Shown here: positions 49,289-62,536 of the stretch, piece after piece
Layout of the letters: every line of letters starts with the position of its first letter
Position numbering within the stretch: the first letter of the stretch is position 1
Assembly (NCBI GenBank): GCA_964036275.1
Contig: OZ038434.1
Location: 21,193,879 to 21,257,878 of the forward strand
Length of the DNA: 64,000 nucleotides
Direction: 5' to 3'
Source: Litoditis marina
Lineage: Eukaryota > Nematoda > Chromadorea > Rhabditida > Rhabditidae
Notes under the pieces: generated by a model
What the model was told of the DNA's origin: nothing
Database searches by the model: none
Seen by the model: only the letters and a program-made list of their open reading frames with translations
Made by a program: the position numbers and the translations under genes

Positions 49289-52200
49289 GAGGAGTTCAAA
49301 AATACCAAGTTTGAACACTAAATCCCACGTAGGGCGAAAATCGCAACTCCATTCACGTCAACTTGGGGGTGTTTTTGGTTAGCACCGCCACTCAATTATT
49401 TCGGGACTGCTTCAACTTATGCTAATAAGATGAACATTTTTGAGTTTCTACACATGAGAGAAGTTCAAAAATACCAAGTTTGAACACTAAATCCCACGTA
49501 GGGCGAAAATCGCAACTCCATTCACGTCAAATTGGGTGTGTTTTTGGTTAGCACCGCACTCAATTATTTCAGGACTGTTTCAACTCATGCTAATAAGATG
49601 AACATTTTTAAGTTTCTACACATGAGAGGAGTTCAAAAATACCAAGTTTGAACACTAAATCCCACGTAGGGCGAAAATCGCAACTCCATTCACGTCAACT
49701 TGAGGGTGTTTTTGGTTAGCACCGCCACTCAATTATTTCGGGACTGTTTCTACTTATGCAAATAAGATGAACATTTTTAAGTTTCTACACATGAGAGGAG
49801 TTCAAAAATACCAAGTTTGAATACTAAATCCCACGTAGGGCGAAAATCGCAACTCCATTCACGTCAACTTGGGGGTGTTTTTGGTTAGCACCGCCACTCA
49901 ATTATTTCGGGACTGTTTCAACTTATGCTAATAAGATGAACATTTTTAAGTTTCTACACATGAGAGGAGTTCAAAAATACCAAGTTTGAACACTAAATCT
50001 CACGTAGGGCGAAAATCGCAACTCCATTCACGTCAACTTGGGGGTGTTTTTGGTTAGCACCGCCACTCAATTATTTCGGGACTGTTTCTACTTATGCAAA
50101 TAAGATGAACATTTTTAAGTTTCTACACATGAGAGGAGTTCAAAAATACCAAGTTTGAATACTAAATCCCACGTAGGGCGAAAATCGCAACTCCATTCAC
50201 GTCAACTTGGGGGTGTTTTTGGTTAGCACCGCCACTCAATTATTTCGGGACTGTTTCAACTTATGCTAATAAGACGAACATTTTTGAGTTTCTACACATG
50301 AGGGGAGTTTAAAAATACCAAGTTTGAACACTAAATCTCACGTAGGGCAAAAATCGCAACTCCATTCACGTCAACTTGGGGGTGTTTTTGGTTAGCACCG
50401 CCACTCAATTATTTCGGGACTGTTTCAACTTATGTAAATAAGATGAACATTTTTGAGTTTCTACACATGAGAGAAGTTCAAAAATACCAAGTTTGAACAC
50501 TAAATCCCACGTAGGGCGAAAATCGCAACTCCATTCACGTCAACTTGGGGGTGTTTTTGGTTAGCACCGCCACTCAATTATTTCGGGACTGTTTCAACTT
50601 ATGCTAATAAGACGAACATTTTTGAGTTTCTACACATGAGGGGAGTTCAAAAATACCAAGTTTGAACACTAAATCTCACGTAGGGCAAAAATCGCAACTC
50701 CATTCACGTCAACTTGGGGGTGTTTTTGGTTAGCACCGCCACTCAATTATTTCGGGACTGTTTCAACTTATGCAAATAAGATGAACATTTTTGAGTTTCT
50801 ACACATGAGAGAAGTTCAAAAATACCAAGTTTGAACACTAAATCCCACGTAGGGCGAAAATCGCAACTCCATTCACGTCAACTTGGGGGTGTTTTTGGTT
50901 AGCACCGCCACTCAATTATTTCGGGACTGTTTCAACTTATACAAATAAGATGAACATTTTTAAGTTTCTACACATGAGAGGAGTTCAAAAATACCAAGTT
51001 TGAATACTAAATCTCACGTAGGGCGAAAATCGCAACTCCATTGACGTCAATTTGGGGGTGTTTTTGGTTAGCACCGCCACTCAATTATTTCGGGACTGTT
51101 CCAACTTATGCTAATACGATGAACATTTTGAAGTTTCTACACATGAAAGGAGTTCAAAAATACCAAGTTTGAACACTAAATCCCACGTAGGGCGAAAATC
51201 GCAACTCCATTCACGTCAACTTGGGGGTGTTTTTGGTTAGCACCGCCACTCAATTATTTCGGGACTGTTTCAACTTATACAAATAAGTTGAACATTTTTA
51301 AGTTTCTACACATGAGAGGAGTTCAAAAATACCAAGTTTGAATACTAAATCTCACGTAGGGCGAAAATCGCAACTCCATTGACGTCAATTTGGGGGTGTT
51401 TTTGGTTAGCACCGCCACTCAATTATTTCAGGACTGTTTCAACGTATGCTAATAAGATGAACATTTTTGAGTTTCTACACATGAGAGGAGTTCAAAAATA
51501 CCAAGTTTGAACACTAAATCTCACGTAGGGCAAAAATCGCAACTCCATTCACGTCAATTTGGGGGTGTTTTTGGTTAGCACCGCACTCAATTATTTCGGG
51601 ACTGTTTCAACTTAGGCTAATAAGATGAACATTTTTGAGTTTCTACACATGAGGGGAGTTCAAAAATACCAAGTTTGAACACTAAATCTCACGTAGGGCA
51701 AAAATCGCAACTCCATTCACGTCAATTTGGGGTGTTTTTGGTTAGCACCGCCACTCAATTATTTCGGGACTGTTTCAACTTATGCTAATAAGATGAACAT
51801 TTTTAAGTTTCTACACATGAGAGGAGTTCAAAAATACCAAGTTTGAACACTAAATCTCACGTAGGGCGAAAATCGCAACTCCATTCACGTCAACTTGGGG
51901 GTGTTTTTGGTTAGCACCGCCACTCAATTATTTCGGGACTGTTTCAACTTATGCAAATAAGATGAACATTTTTAAGTTTCTACACATGAGAGGAGTTCAA
52001 AAATACCAAGTTTGAATACTAAATCCCACGTAGGGCGAAAATCGCAATTCCATTCACGTCAACTTGGGGGTGTTTTTGGTTAGCACCGCCACTCAATTAT
52101 TTCGGGACTGTTTCAACTTATGCTAATAAGACGAACATTTTTGAGTTTCTACACATGAGGGGAGTTCAAAAATACGAAGTTTGAACACTAAATCTCACGT

Positions 52201-55200
52201 AGGGCAAAAATCGCAACTCCATTCACGTCAACTTGGGGTGTTTTTGGTTAGCACCGCCACTCAATTATTTCGGGACTGTTTCAACTTATGCAAATAAGAT
52301 GAACATTTTTGAGTTTCTACACATGAGAGAAGTTCAAAAATACCAAGTTTGAACACTAAATCCCACGTAGGGCGAAAATCGCAACTCCATTCACGTCAAC
52401 TTGGGGGTGTTTTTGGTTAGCACCGCCACTCAATTATTTCGGGACTGTTTCAACTTATACAAATAAGATGAACATTTTTAAGTTTCTACACATGAGAGGA
52501 GTTCAAAAATACCAAGTTTGAATACTAAATCTCACGTAGGGCGAAAATCGCAACTCCATTCACGTCAACTTGGGGGTGTTTTTGGTTAGCACCGCCACTC
52601 AATTATTTCGGGACTGTTTCAACTTATGCAAATAAGATGAACATTTTTAAGTTTCTACACATGAGAGGAGTTCAAAAATACCAAGTTTGAATACTAAATC
52701 CCACGTAGGGCGAAAATCGCAACTCCATTCACGTCAACTTGGGGGTGTTTTTGGTTAGCACCGCCACTCAATTATTTCGGGACTGTTTCAACTTATGCTA
52801 ATAAGACGAACATTTTTGAGTTTCTACACATGAGGGGAGTTCAAAAATACCAAGTTTGAACACTAAATCTCACGTAGGGCAAAAATCTCAACTCCATTCA
52901 CGTCAACTTGGGGGTGTTTTTGGTTAGCACCGCCACTCAATTATTTCGGGACTGTTTCAACTTATGCAAATAAGATGAACATTTTTAAGTTTCTACACAT
53001 GAGAGGAGTTCAAAAATACCAAGTTTGAATACTAAATCCCACGTAGGGCGAAAATCGCAACTCCATTCACGTCAACTTGGGGGTGTTTTTGGTTAGCACC
53101 GCCACTCAATTATTTCGGGACTGTTTCAACTTATGCTAATAAGACGAACATTTTTGAGTTTCTACACATGAGGGGAGTTCAAAAATACCAAGTTTGAACA
53201 CTAAATCTCACGTAGGGCAAAAATCGCAACTCCATTCACGTCAACTTGGGGGTGTTTTTGGTTAGCACCGCCACTCAATTATTCGGGACTGTTTCAACTT
53301 ATGCAAATAAGATGAACATTTTTAAGTTTCTACACATGAGAGGAGTTCAAAAATACCAAGTTTGAATACTAAATCCCACGTAGGGCGAAAATCGCAACTC
53401 CATTCACGTCAACTTGGGGGTGTTTTTGGTTAGCACGGCCACTCAATTATTTCGGGACTTTTTCAACTTATACAAATAAGATGAACATTTTTGAGTTTCT
53501 ACACATGAGAGGAGTTCAAAAATACCAAGTTTGAATACTAAATCTCACGTAGGGCGAAAATCGCAACTCCATTCACGTCAACTTGGGGGTGTTTTTGGTT
53601 AGCACGGCCACTCAATTATTTCGGGACTGTTTCAACTTATGCAAATAAGATGAACATTTTTAAGTTTCTACACATGAGAGGAGTTCAAAAATACCAAGTT
53701 TGAATACTAAATCTCACGTAGGGCGAAAATCGCAACTCCATTGACGTCAATTTGGGGGTGTTTTTGGTTAGCACCGCCACTCAATTATTTCAGGACTGTT
53801 TCAACTTATGCTAATAAGATGAACATTTTTGAGTTTCTACACATGAGAGGAGTTCAAAAATACCAAGTTTGAACACTAAATCTCACGTAGGGCAAAAATC
53901 GCAACTCCATTCACGTCAATTTGGGGGTGTTTTTGGTTAGCACCGCCACTCAATTATTTCGGGACTGTTTCAACTTATGCTAATAAGATGAACATTTTTG
54001 AGTTTCTACACATGAGAGAAGTTCAAAAATACCAAGTTTGAACACTAAATCCCACGTAGGACGAAAATCGCAACTCCATTCACGTCAACTTGGGGGTGTT
54101 TTTGGTTAGCACGGCCACTCAATTATTTCGGGACTGTTTCAACTTATACAAATAAGATGAACATTTTTAAGTTTCTACACATGAGAGGAGTTCAAAAATA
54201 CCAAGTTTGAATACTAAATCTCACGTAGGGCGAAAATCGCAACTCCATTCACGTCAACTTGGGGGTGTTTTTGGTTAGCACCGCCACTCAATTATTTCGG
54301 GACTGTTTCAACTTATGCAAATAAGATGAACATTTTCAAGTTTCTACACATGAGAGGAGTTCAAAAATACCAAGTTTGAATACTAAATCCCACGTAGGGC
54401 GAAAATCGCAACTCCATTCACGTCAACTTGGGGGTGTTTTTGGTTAGCACGGCCACTCAATTATTTCGGGACTGTTTCAACTTATACAAATAAGATGAAC
54501 ATTTTTAAGTTTCTACACATGAGAGGAGTTCAAAAATACCAAGTTTGAATACCAAATCTCACGTAGGGCGAAAATCGCAACTCCATTCACGTCAACTTGG
54601 GGGTGTTTTTGGTTAGCACGGCCACTCAATTATTTCGGGACTGTTTCAACTTATGCAAATAAGATGAGAATTTTTAAGTTTCTACACATGAGAGGAGTTC
54701 AAAAATACCAAGTTTGAATACTAAATCTCACGTAGGGCGAAAATCGCAACTCCATTGACGTCAATTTGGGGGTGTTTTTGGTTAGCACCGCCACTCAATT
54801 ATTTCGGGACTGTTTCAACTTATGCTAATAAGATGAACATTTTTAAGTTTCTACGCATGAGAGGAGTTCAAAATACCAAGTTTGAACACTAAATCCCACG
54901 TAGGGGGAAAATCGCAACTCCATTCACGTCAACTTGGGGGTGTTTTTGGTTAGCACCGCCACTCAATTATTTCGGGACTGTTTCAACTTATGCAAATAAG
55001 ATGAACATTTTTAAGTTTCTACACATGAGAGGAGTTCAAAATACCAAGTTTGAACACTAAATCTCACGTAGGGCGAAATCGCAACTCCATTCACGTCAAC
55101 TTGGGGGTGTTTTTGGTTAGCACCGCCACACAATTATTTCGGGACTGTTTCAACTTATGCTAATAAGATGAACATTTTTGAGTTTCTACACATGAGATAA

Positions 55201-58200
55201 GTTCAAAAATACCAAGTTTGAACACTAAATCCCACGTAGGGCGAAAATCGCAACTCCATTCACGTCAACTTGGGGGTGTTTTTGGTTAGCACCGCCACTC
55301 AATTATTTCGGGACTGTTTCAACTTATGCAAATAAGATGAACATTTTTAAGTTTCTACACATGAGAGGAGTTCAAAAATACCAAGTTTGAATACTAAATC
55401 TCACGTAGGGCAAAAATCGCAACTCCATTCACGTCAATTTGGGGGTGTTTTTGGTTAGCACCGCCACTCAATTATTTCGGGACTGTTTCAACTTATGCTA
55501 ATAAGATGAACATTTTTGAGTTTCTACACATGAGGGGAGTTCAAAAATACCAAGTTTGAACACTAAATCTCACGTAGGGCAAAAATCGCAACTCCATTCA
55601 CGTCAATTTGGGGGTGTTTTTGGTTAGCACCGCCACTCAATTATTTCGGGACTGTTTCAACTTATGCTAATAAGATGAACATTTTTGAGTTTCTACACAT
55701 GAGAGGAGTTCAAAAATACAAAGTTTGAATACTAAATCTCACGTAGGGCGAAAATCGCAACTCCATTGACGTCAATTTGGGGGTGTTTTTGGTTAGCACC
55801 GCCACTCAATTATTTCGGGACTGTTTCAACTTATGCAAATAAGATGAACATTTTTAAGTTTCTACACATGAGAGGAGTTCAAAAATACCAAGTTTGAATA
55901 CTAAATCTCACGTAGGGGGAAAATCGCAACTCCATTCACGTCAACTTGGGGGTGTTTTTGGTTAGCACCGCCACTCAATTATTTCGGGACTGTTTCAACT
56001 TATGCAAATAAGATGAACATTTTTAAGTTTCTACACATGAGAGGAGTTCAAAAATACCAAGTTTGAATACTAAATCTCACGTAGGGCGAAAATCGCAACT
56101 CCATTCACGTCAACTTGGGGGTGTTTTTGGTTAGCACCGCCACTCAATTATTTCGGGACTGTTTCAACTTATACAAATAAGATGAACATTTTTAAGTTTC
56201 TACACATGAGAGGAGTTCAAAAATACCAAGTTTGAATACTAAATCTCACGTAGGGCGAAAATCGCAACTCCATTGACGTCAATTTGGGGGTGTTTTGGTT
56301 AGCACCGCCACTCAATTATTTCAGGACTGTTTCAACTTATGCTAATAAGATGAACATTTTTGAGTTTCTACACATGAGAGGAGTTCAAAAATACCAAGTT
56401 TGAACACTAAATCCCACGTAGGGCGAAAATCGCAACTCCATTCACGTCAACTTGGGGGTGTTTTTGGTTAGCACCGCCACTCAATTATTTCGGGACTGTT
56501 TCAACTTATACAAATAAGATGAACATTTTTAAGTTTCTACACATGAGAGGAGTTCAAAAATACCAAGTTTGAATACTAAATCTCACGTAGGGCGAAAATC
56601 GCAACTCCATTGACGTCAATTTGGGGGTGTTTTTGGTTAGCACCGCCACTCAATTATTTCAGGACTGTTTCAACTTATGCTAATAAGATGAACATTTTTG
56701 AGTTTCTACACATGAGAGGAGTTCAAAAATACCAAGTTTGAACACTAAATCTCACGTAGGGCAAAATCGCAACTCCATTCACGTCAATTTGGGGGTGTTT
56801 TTGGTTAGCACCGCCACTCAATTATTTCGGGACTGTTTCAACTTATGCTAATAAGATGAACATTTTTGAGTTTCTACACATGAGGGGAGTTCAAAAATAC
56901 CAAGTTTGAACACTAAATCTCACGTAGGGCAAAAATCGCAACTCCATTCACGTCAATTTGGGGGTGTTTTTGGTTAGCACCGCCACTCAATTATTTCGGG
57001 ACTGTTTCAACTTATGCTAATAAGATGAACATTTTTAAGTTTCTACACATGAGAGGAGTTCAAAAATACCAAGTTTGAACACTAAATCTCACGTAGGGCG
57101 AAAATCGCAACTCCATTCACGTCAACTTGGGGGTGTTTTTGGTTAGCACCGCCACTCAATTATTTCGGGGACTGTTTCAACTTATGCAAATAAGATGAAC
57201 ATTTTTAAGTTTCTACACATGAGAGGAGTTCAAAAATACCAAGTTTGAACACTAAATCCCACGTAGGGGGAAAATCGCAACTCCATTCACGTCAATTTGG
57301 GGGTGTTTTTGGTTAGCACCGCCACTCAATTATTTCGGGACTGTTTCAACTTATGCTAATAAGATGAACATTTTTAAGTTTCTACACATGAGAGGAGTTC
57401 AAAAATACCAAGTTTGAACACTAAATCTCACGTAGGGCGAAAATCGCAACTCCATTCACGTCAACTTGGGGGTGTTTTTGGTTAGCACCGCCACTCAATT
57501 ATTTCGGGACTGTTTCAACTTATGCAAATAAGATGAACATTTTTAAGTTTCTACACATGAGAGGAGTTCAAAAATACCAAGTTTGAACACTAAATCCCAC
57601 GTAGGGGGAAAATCGCAACTCCATTCACGTCAACTTGGGGGTGTTTTTGGTTAGCACCGCCACTCAATTATTTCGGGACTGTTTCAACTTATGCAAATAA
57701 GATGAACATTTTTAAGTTTCTACACATGAGAGGAGTTCAAAAATACCAAGTTTGAATACTAAATCCCACGTAGGGCGAAAATCGCAACTACATTCACGTC
57801 AACTTGGGGGTGTTTTTGGTTAGCACCGCCACTCAATTATTTCGGGACTGTTTCAACTTATGCTAATAAGACGAACATTTTTGAGTTTCTACACATGAGG
57901 GGAGTTCAAAAATACCAAGTTTGAACACTAAATCTCACGTAGGGCAAAAATCGCAACTCCATTCACGTCAATTTGGGGGTGTTTTTGGTTAGCACCGCCA
58001 CTCAATTATTTCGGGACTGTTTCAACTTATGCTAATAAGATGAACATTTTTAAGTTTCTACACATGAGAGGAGTTCAAAAATACCAAGTTTGAACACTAA
58101 ATCTCACGTAGGGCGAAAATCGCAACTCCATTCACGTCAACTTGGGGGTGTTTTTGGTTAGCACCGCCACTCAATTATTTCGGGACTGTTTCAACTTATG

Positions 58201-60655
58201 CAAATAAGATGAACATTTTTAAGTTTCTACACATGAGAGGAGTTCAAAAATACCAAGTTGGAACACTAAATCCCACGTAGGGGGAAAATCGCAACTCCAT
58301 TCACGTCAATTTGGGGGTGTTTTTGGTTAGCACCGCCACTCAATTATTTCGGGACTGTTTCAACTTATGCTAATAAGATGAACATTTTTAAGTTTCTACA
58401 CATGAGAGGAGTTCAAAAATACCAAGTTTGAACACTAAATCTCACGTAGGGCGAAAATCGCAACTCCATTCACGTCAACTTGGGGTGTTTTTGGTTAGCC
58501 CCGCCACTCAATTATTTCGGGACTGTTTCAACTTATGCAAATAAGATGAACATTTTTAAGTTTCTACACATGAGAGGAGTTCAAAAATACCAAGTTTGAA
58601 CACTAAATTCCACGTAGGGGGAAAATCGCAACTCCATTCACGTCAACTTGGGGGTGTTTTTGGTTAGCACCGCCACTCAATTATTTCGGGACTGTTTCAA
58701 CTTATGCAAATAAGATGAACATTTTTAAGTTTCTACACATGAGAGGAGTTCAAAAATACCAAGTTTGAATACTAAATCCCACGTAGGGCGAAAATCGCAA
58801 CTACATTCACGTCAACTTGGGGGTGTTTTTGGTTAGCACCGCCACTCAATTATTTCGGGACTGTTTCAACTTATGCTAATAAGACGAACATTTTTGAGTT
58901 TCTACACATGAGGGGAGTTCAAAAATACCAAGTTTGAACACTAAATCTCACGTAGGGCAAAAATCGCAACTCCATTCACGTCAACTTGGGGGTGTTTTTG
59001 GTTAGCACCGCCACTCAATTATTTCGGGACTGTTTCAACTTATGCAAATAAGATGAACATTTTTGAGTTTCTACACATGAGAGAAGTTCAAAAATACCAA
59101 GTTTGAACACTAAATCCCACGTAGGGCGAAAATCGAAACTCCATTCACGTCAACTTGGGGGTGTTTTTGGTTAGCACCGCCACTCAATTATTTCGGGACT
59201 GTTTCAACTTATACAAATAAGATAAACATTTTTGAGTTTCTACACATGAGGGGAGTTCAAAAATACCAAGTTTGAACACTAAATCTCACGTAGGGCAAAA
59301 ATCGCAACTCCATTCACGTCAATTTGGGGGTGTTTTTGGTTAGCACCGCCACTCAATTATTTCGGGACTGTTTCAACTTATGCTAATAAGATGAACATTT
59401 TTAAGTTTCTACACATGAGAGGAGTTCAAAAATACCAAGTTTGAACACTAAATCTCACGTAGGGCGAAAATCGCAACTCCATTCACGTCAACTTGGGGGT
59501 GTTTTTGGTTAGCACCGCCACTCAATTATTTCGGGACTGTTTCAACTTATGCAAATAAGATGAACATTTTTAAGTTTCTACACATGAGAGGAGTTCAAAA
59601 ATACCAAGTTTGAACACTAAATCCCACGTAGGGGGAAAATCGCAACTCCATTCACGTCAACTTGGGGGTGTTTTTGGTTAGCACCGCCACTCAATTATTT
59701 CGGGACTGTTTCAACTTATGCAAATAAGATGAACATTTTGAGTTTCTACACATGAGAGGAGTTCAAAAATACCAAGTTTGAATACTAAATCCCACGTAGG
59801 GCGAAAATCGCAACTCCATTCACGTCAACTTGGGGGTGTTTTTGGTTAGCACCGCCACTCAATTATTTCGGGACTGTTTCAACTTATGCTAATAAGACGA
59901 ACATTTTTGAGTTTCTACACATGAGGGGAGTTCAAAAATACCAAGTTTGAACACTAAATCTCACGTAGGGCAAAAATCGCAACTCCATTCACGTCAACTT
60001 GGGGTGTTTTTGGTTAGCACCGCCACTCAATTATTTCGGGACTGTTTCAACTTATGCAAATAATATGAACATTTTTGAGTTCCTACACATGAGAGAAGTT
60101 CAAAAATACCAAGTTTGAACACTAAATCCCACGTAGGGCGAAAATCGCAACTCCATTCACGTCAACTTGGGGGTGTTTTTGGTTAGCACCGCCACTCAAT
60201 TATTTCGGGACTGTTTCAACTTATACAAATAAGATGAACATTTTTAAGTTTCTACACATGAGAGGAGTTCAAAAATACCAAGTTTGAATACTAAATCTCA
60301 CGTAGGGCGAAAATCGCAACTCCATTCACGTCAACTTGGGGGTGTTTTTGGTTAGCACCGCCACTCAATTATTTCGGGACTGTTTCAACTTATGCAAATA
60401 AGATGAACATTTTTAAGTTTCTACACATGAGAGGAGTTCAAAAATACCAAGTTTGAATACTAAATCTCACGTAGGGCGAAAATTGTCCAATTTTTGTCCC
60501 GAGGTAATGTTTTCAACATCCTTGAGGACAAAAGGTTGACAGATTGTCCAGTCCAGTTGGTTTCCTGAAGACAAAAAGTAAACAGGTTGTCCAATTTTTG
60601 TCCCGAGGAAAGTTTTTCAATATCCTTGAGGACAAAAAGTGGACAGATTGTCCAG

Positions 60656-60727
60656 TTTGGCCGAGTGGTCAAGTGGTTAGCGTTCGGCTGTCGCTTCACA
60701 GACCTGGGTTCGATCCCCGCTCGCCGC
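60656..60727 (+). pseudogene. tRNA-like head of SINE copy 1
   Basis: The A-box region TGGCCGAGTGG and B box GGTTCGATCCC lie at tRNA-like spacing, and CGAG/CTCG at the ends can start an acceptor-like stem. The middle reads CTGTCGCTTCACAG and does not form a proper anticodon stem, so this is a SINE promoter rather than a decoding tRNA. Confidence 0.7.
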
Positions 60728-60898
60728 GGTATCTGTCTGGCGGACCGCATGAGCTGGTTACAAAGCTCACCCATGCCTATCTCCACCCCTCTACGGACAG
60801 TCCTTCTACGGTTGATATATGATTTGTGTGTGATTATGTAATTTTCTCAATAAAGCACACGGCTGAAATAGTTGCCGTAAAAGATTATTATTATATTG
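60660..60898 (+). mobile_element. tRNA-derived SINE-like insertion, copy 1 (239 bp)
   Basis: A 239-bp sequence interrupts minisatellite module Q between CCAGTTTG and TTTCCTG; an uninterrupted version stands at 63900/63901. The head is tRNA-like: overlapping A-box matches in TGGCCGAGTGGTC, a D-arm resembling tRNA-Glu (GGTCAAGTGGTTAGCG), and a B box GGTTCGATCCC. A unique body follows with GAGCT/AGCTC able to form a small hairpin, then AATAAA (60849-60854) and an ATT-rich 3' end. This order (Pol III head, body, simple A+T tail) is that of a tRNA-type SINE. A 3-bp TTG may be the target duplication, which is short for a SINE. The family is not recognised and no protein is encoded. Confidence 0.8.
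60849..60854 (+). promoter_or_regulatory. AATAAA hexamer near the SINE 3' end
   Basis: A polyadenylation-signal-like AATAAA lies about 45 bp before the 3' end of the insertion and is conserved in copy 2. It may have no role in this setting. Confidence 0.4.
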
Positions 60899-62293
60899 TT
60901 TCCTGAAGACAAAAAGTAAACAGGTTGTCCAATTTTTGTCCCGAGGAAATGTTTTCAACATCCTTGAGGACAAAAGGTGGACAGATTGTCCAGTTGGTTT
61001 CCTGAAGACGAAAATTAAACAAGTTGTCCAATTTTTGTCCCGAGGAAATGTTTTCAACATCCTTGAGGACAAAAAGTGGACAGATTGTCCAGTTTGTTTC
61101 TTGAAGACAAAAAGTAAACAGGTTGTCCAATTTTTGTCCCGAGGAAATGTTTTCAACATCCTTGAGGACAAAAGGTGGACAGATTGTCCAGTTGGTTTCC
61201 TGAAAACAAAAATTAAACAAGTTGTCCAATTTTTGTCCCGAGGAAATGTTTTCAACATCCTTGAGGACAAAAAGTGGACAGATTGTCCAGTTTGTTTCTT
61301 GAAGACAAAAAGTAAACAGGTTGTCCACTTTTTGTCCCGAGGTAATGTTTTCAACATCCTTGAGGACAAAAGGTGGACAGATTGTCCAGTTGGTTTCCTG
61401 AAGACAAAAAGTAAACAGATTGTCCAATTTTTGTCCCGAAGAAATGTTTTCAACATCCTTGGGGACAGAAAGTGGACAGATTGTCCACTTTTTGTCCCGA
61501 GGTAATGTTTTCAACATCCTTGAGGACAAAAGGTGGACAGATTGTCCAGTTGGTTTCCCGAAGACAAAAAGTAAACAGGTTGTCCAATTTTTGTCCCGAA
61601 GAAATGTTTTCAACATCCTTGGGGACAGAAAGTGGACAGATTGTCCACTTTTTGTCCCGAGGTAATGTTTTCAACATCCTTGAGGACAAAAGGTGGACAG
61701 ATTGTCCAGTTGGTTTCCTGAAGACAAAAAGTAAACAGGTTGTCCAATTTTTGTCCCGAAGAAATGTTTTCAACATCCTTGGGGACAGAAAGTGGACAGA
61801 TTGTCCACTTTTTGTCCCGAGGTAATGTTTTCAACATCCTTGAGGACAAAAGGTGGACAGATTGTCCAGTTGGTTTCCTGAAGACAAAAAGTAAACAGGT
61901 TGTCCAATTTTTGTCCCGAAGAAATGTTTTCAACATCCTTGGGGACAAAAGGTGGACAGATTGTCCAATTGTTGTCCCGAGGAAATGTTTTCAACATCCT
62001 TGAGGACAAAAGGTGGACAGATTGTCCAGTTGGTTTCCTGAAGACAAAAAGTGAACAGGTCGTCCAATTTTTGTCCCGAGGAAATGTTTTCAACATCCTT
62101 GAGGACAAAAAGTGAACAGATTGTCCAATTTTTGTCCCGAGGTAATGTTTTCAACATCCTTGAGGACAAAAGGTGGGCAGATTGTCCAGTCCAGTTGGTT
62201 TCCTGAAGACAAAAAATAAACAGGTTGTCCAAATTTTGTCCCGAGGAAAGTTTTTCAATATCCTTGAGGACAAAAAGTGGACAGATTGTCCAG

Positions 62294-62365
62294 TTTGGCC
62301 GAGTGGTCAAGTGGTTAGCGTTCGGCTGTCGCTCCACAGACCTGGGTTCGATCCCCGCTCGCCGC
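62294..62365 (+). pseudogene. tRNA-like head of SINE copy 2
   Basis: Same A-box and B-box motifs as in copy 1, with one substitution in the pseudo-anticodon region. Confidence 0.7.
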
Positions 62366-62536
62366 GGTATCTGTCTGGCGGACCGCATGAGCTGGTTACA
62401 AAGCTCACCCATGCCTATCTCCACCCCTCTACGGACAGTCCTTCTACGGTTGATATATGATTTGTGTGTGATTATGTAATTTTCTCAATAAAGCACACGG
62501 CTGAAATAGTTGCCGTAAAAGATTATTATTATATTG
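62298..62536 (+). mobile_element. tRNA-derived SINE-like insertion, copy 2 (239 bp)
   Basis: Lies exactly 1,638 bp after copy 1 in the same position of the same module, with matching flanks (GAGGAAAGTTTTTCAATATC upstream). The sequence is almost identical: CTGTCGCTCC here against CTGTCGCTTC in copy 1. The copies therefore arose by duplication of the minisatellite segment after a single insertion, not by two insertions. Confidence 0.8.
62487..62492 (+). promoter_or_regulatory. AATAAA hexamer near the SINE 3' end (copy 2)
   Basis: Same position relative to the element end as in copy 1. Confidence 0.4.

Larger units (their letters stand above)
43850..53470 (+). repeat. Large segmental duplication inside the 169 array, about 4,814-bp unit, two tandem copies
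   Basis: Copies are about 43850-48663 and 48664-53470. Shared private variants include the fused monomer CACGTTTCTACAC (44461 and 49274), CGTCAAATTGGGTGTG (44711 and 49525), CATTGACGTC, GACTGCTTCAAC, AATACGATGAAC and TTAGGCTAATAAG. The unit equals 28 full monomers plus one ~82-bp fused monomer. Copies differ by scattered one-base indels and a few substitutions. Confidence 0.88.
16795..60483 (+). repeat. 169 satellite, main array (about 258 monomers)
   Basis: About 43.7 kb of head-to-tail 169-bp monomers with no inversion, transposon or gene that I can see. It starts with the same GTAGTGCG / CGGCA-insertion monomer as the other blocks and ends abruptly in GGGCGAAAAT at the minisatellite. Within it, a doublet of a TTTTTGAG/ACTAATTCTCACG/GGGCAAAAA monomer and a GAGGGGAG/TACAAAG monomer recurs and marks higher-order register. 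From about 44.5 kb to the right end, CCCACGTAGGG monomers and GAGAGAAG variants become common, while the ACTTGG-duplication monomers are confined to the left and middle. Confidence 0.97.

Noticed and set aside
2753..60483. CRISPR array
   Set aside because: The whole 169-bp unit is repeated with no short repeat separated by unique spacers, and no cas-like genes are present.
2753..60483. Primate alpha satellite
   Set aside because: The monomer length is close to 171 bp, but the sequence is not alpha satellite and the CENP-B-box resemblance is imperfect.
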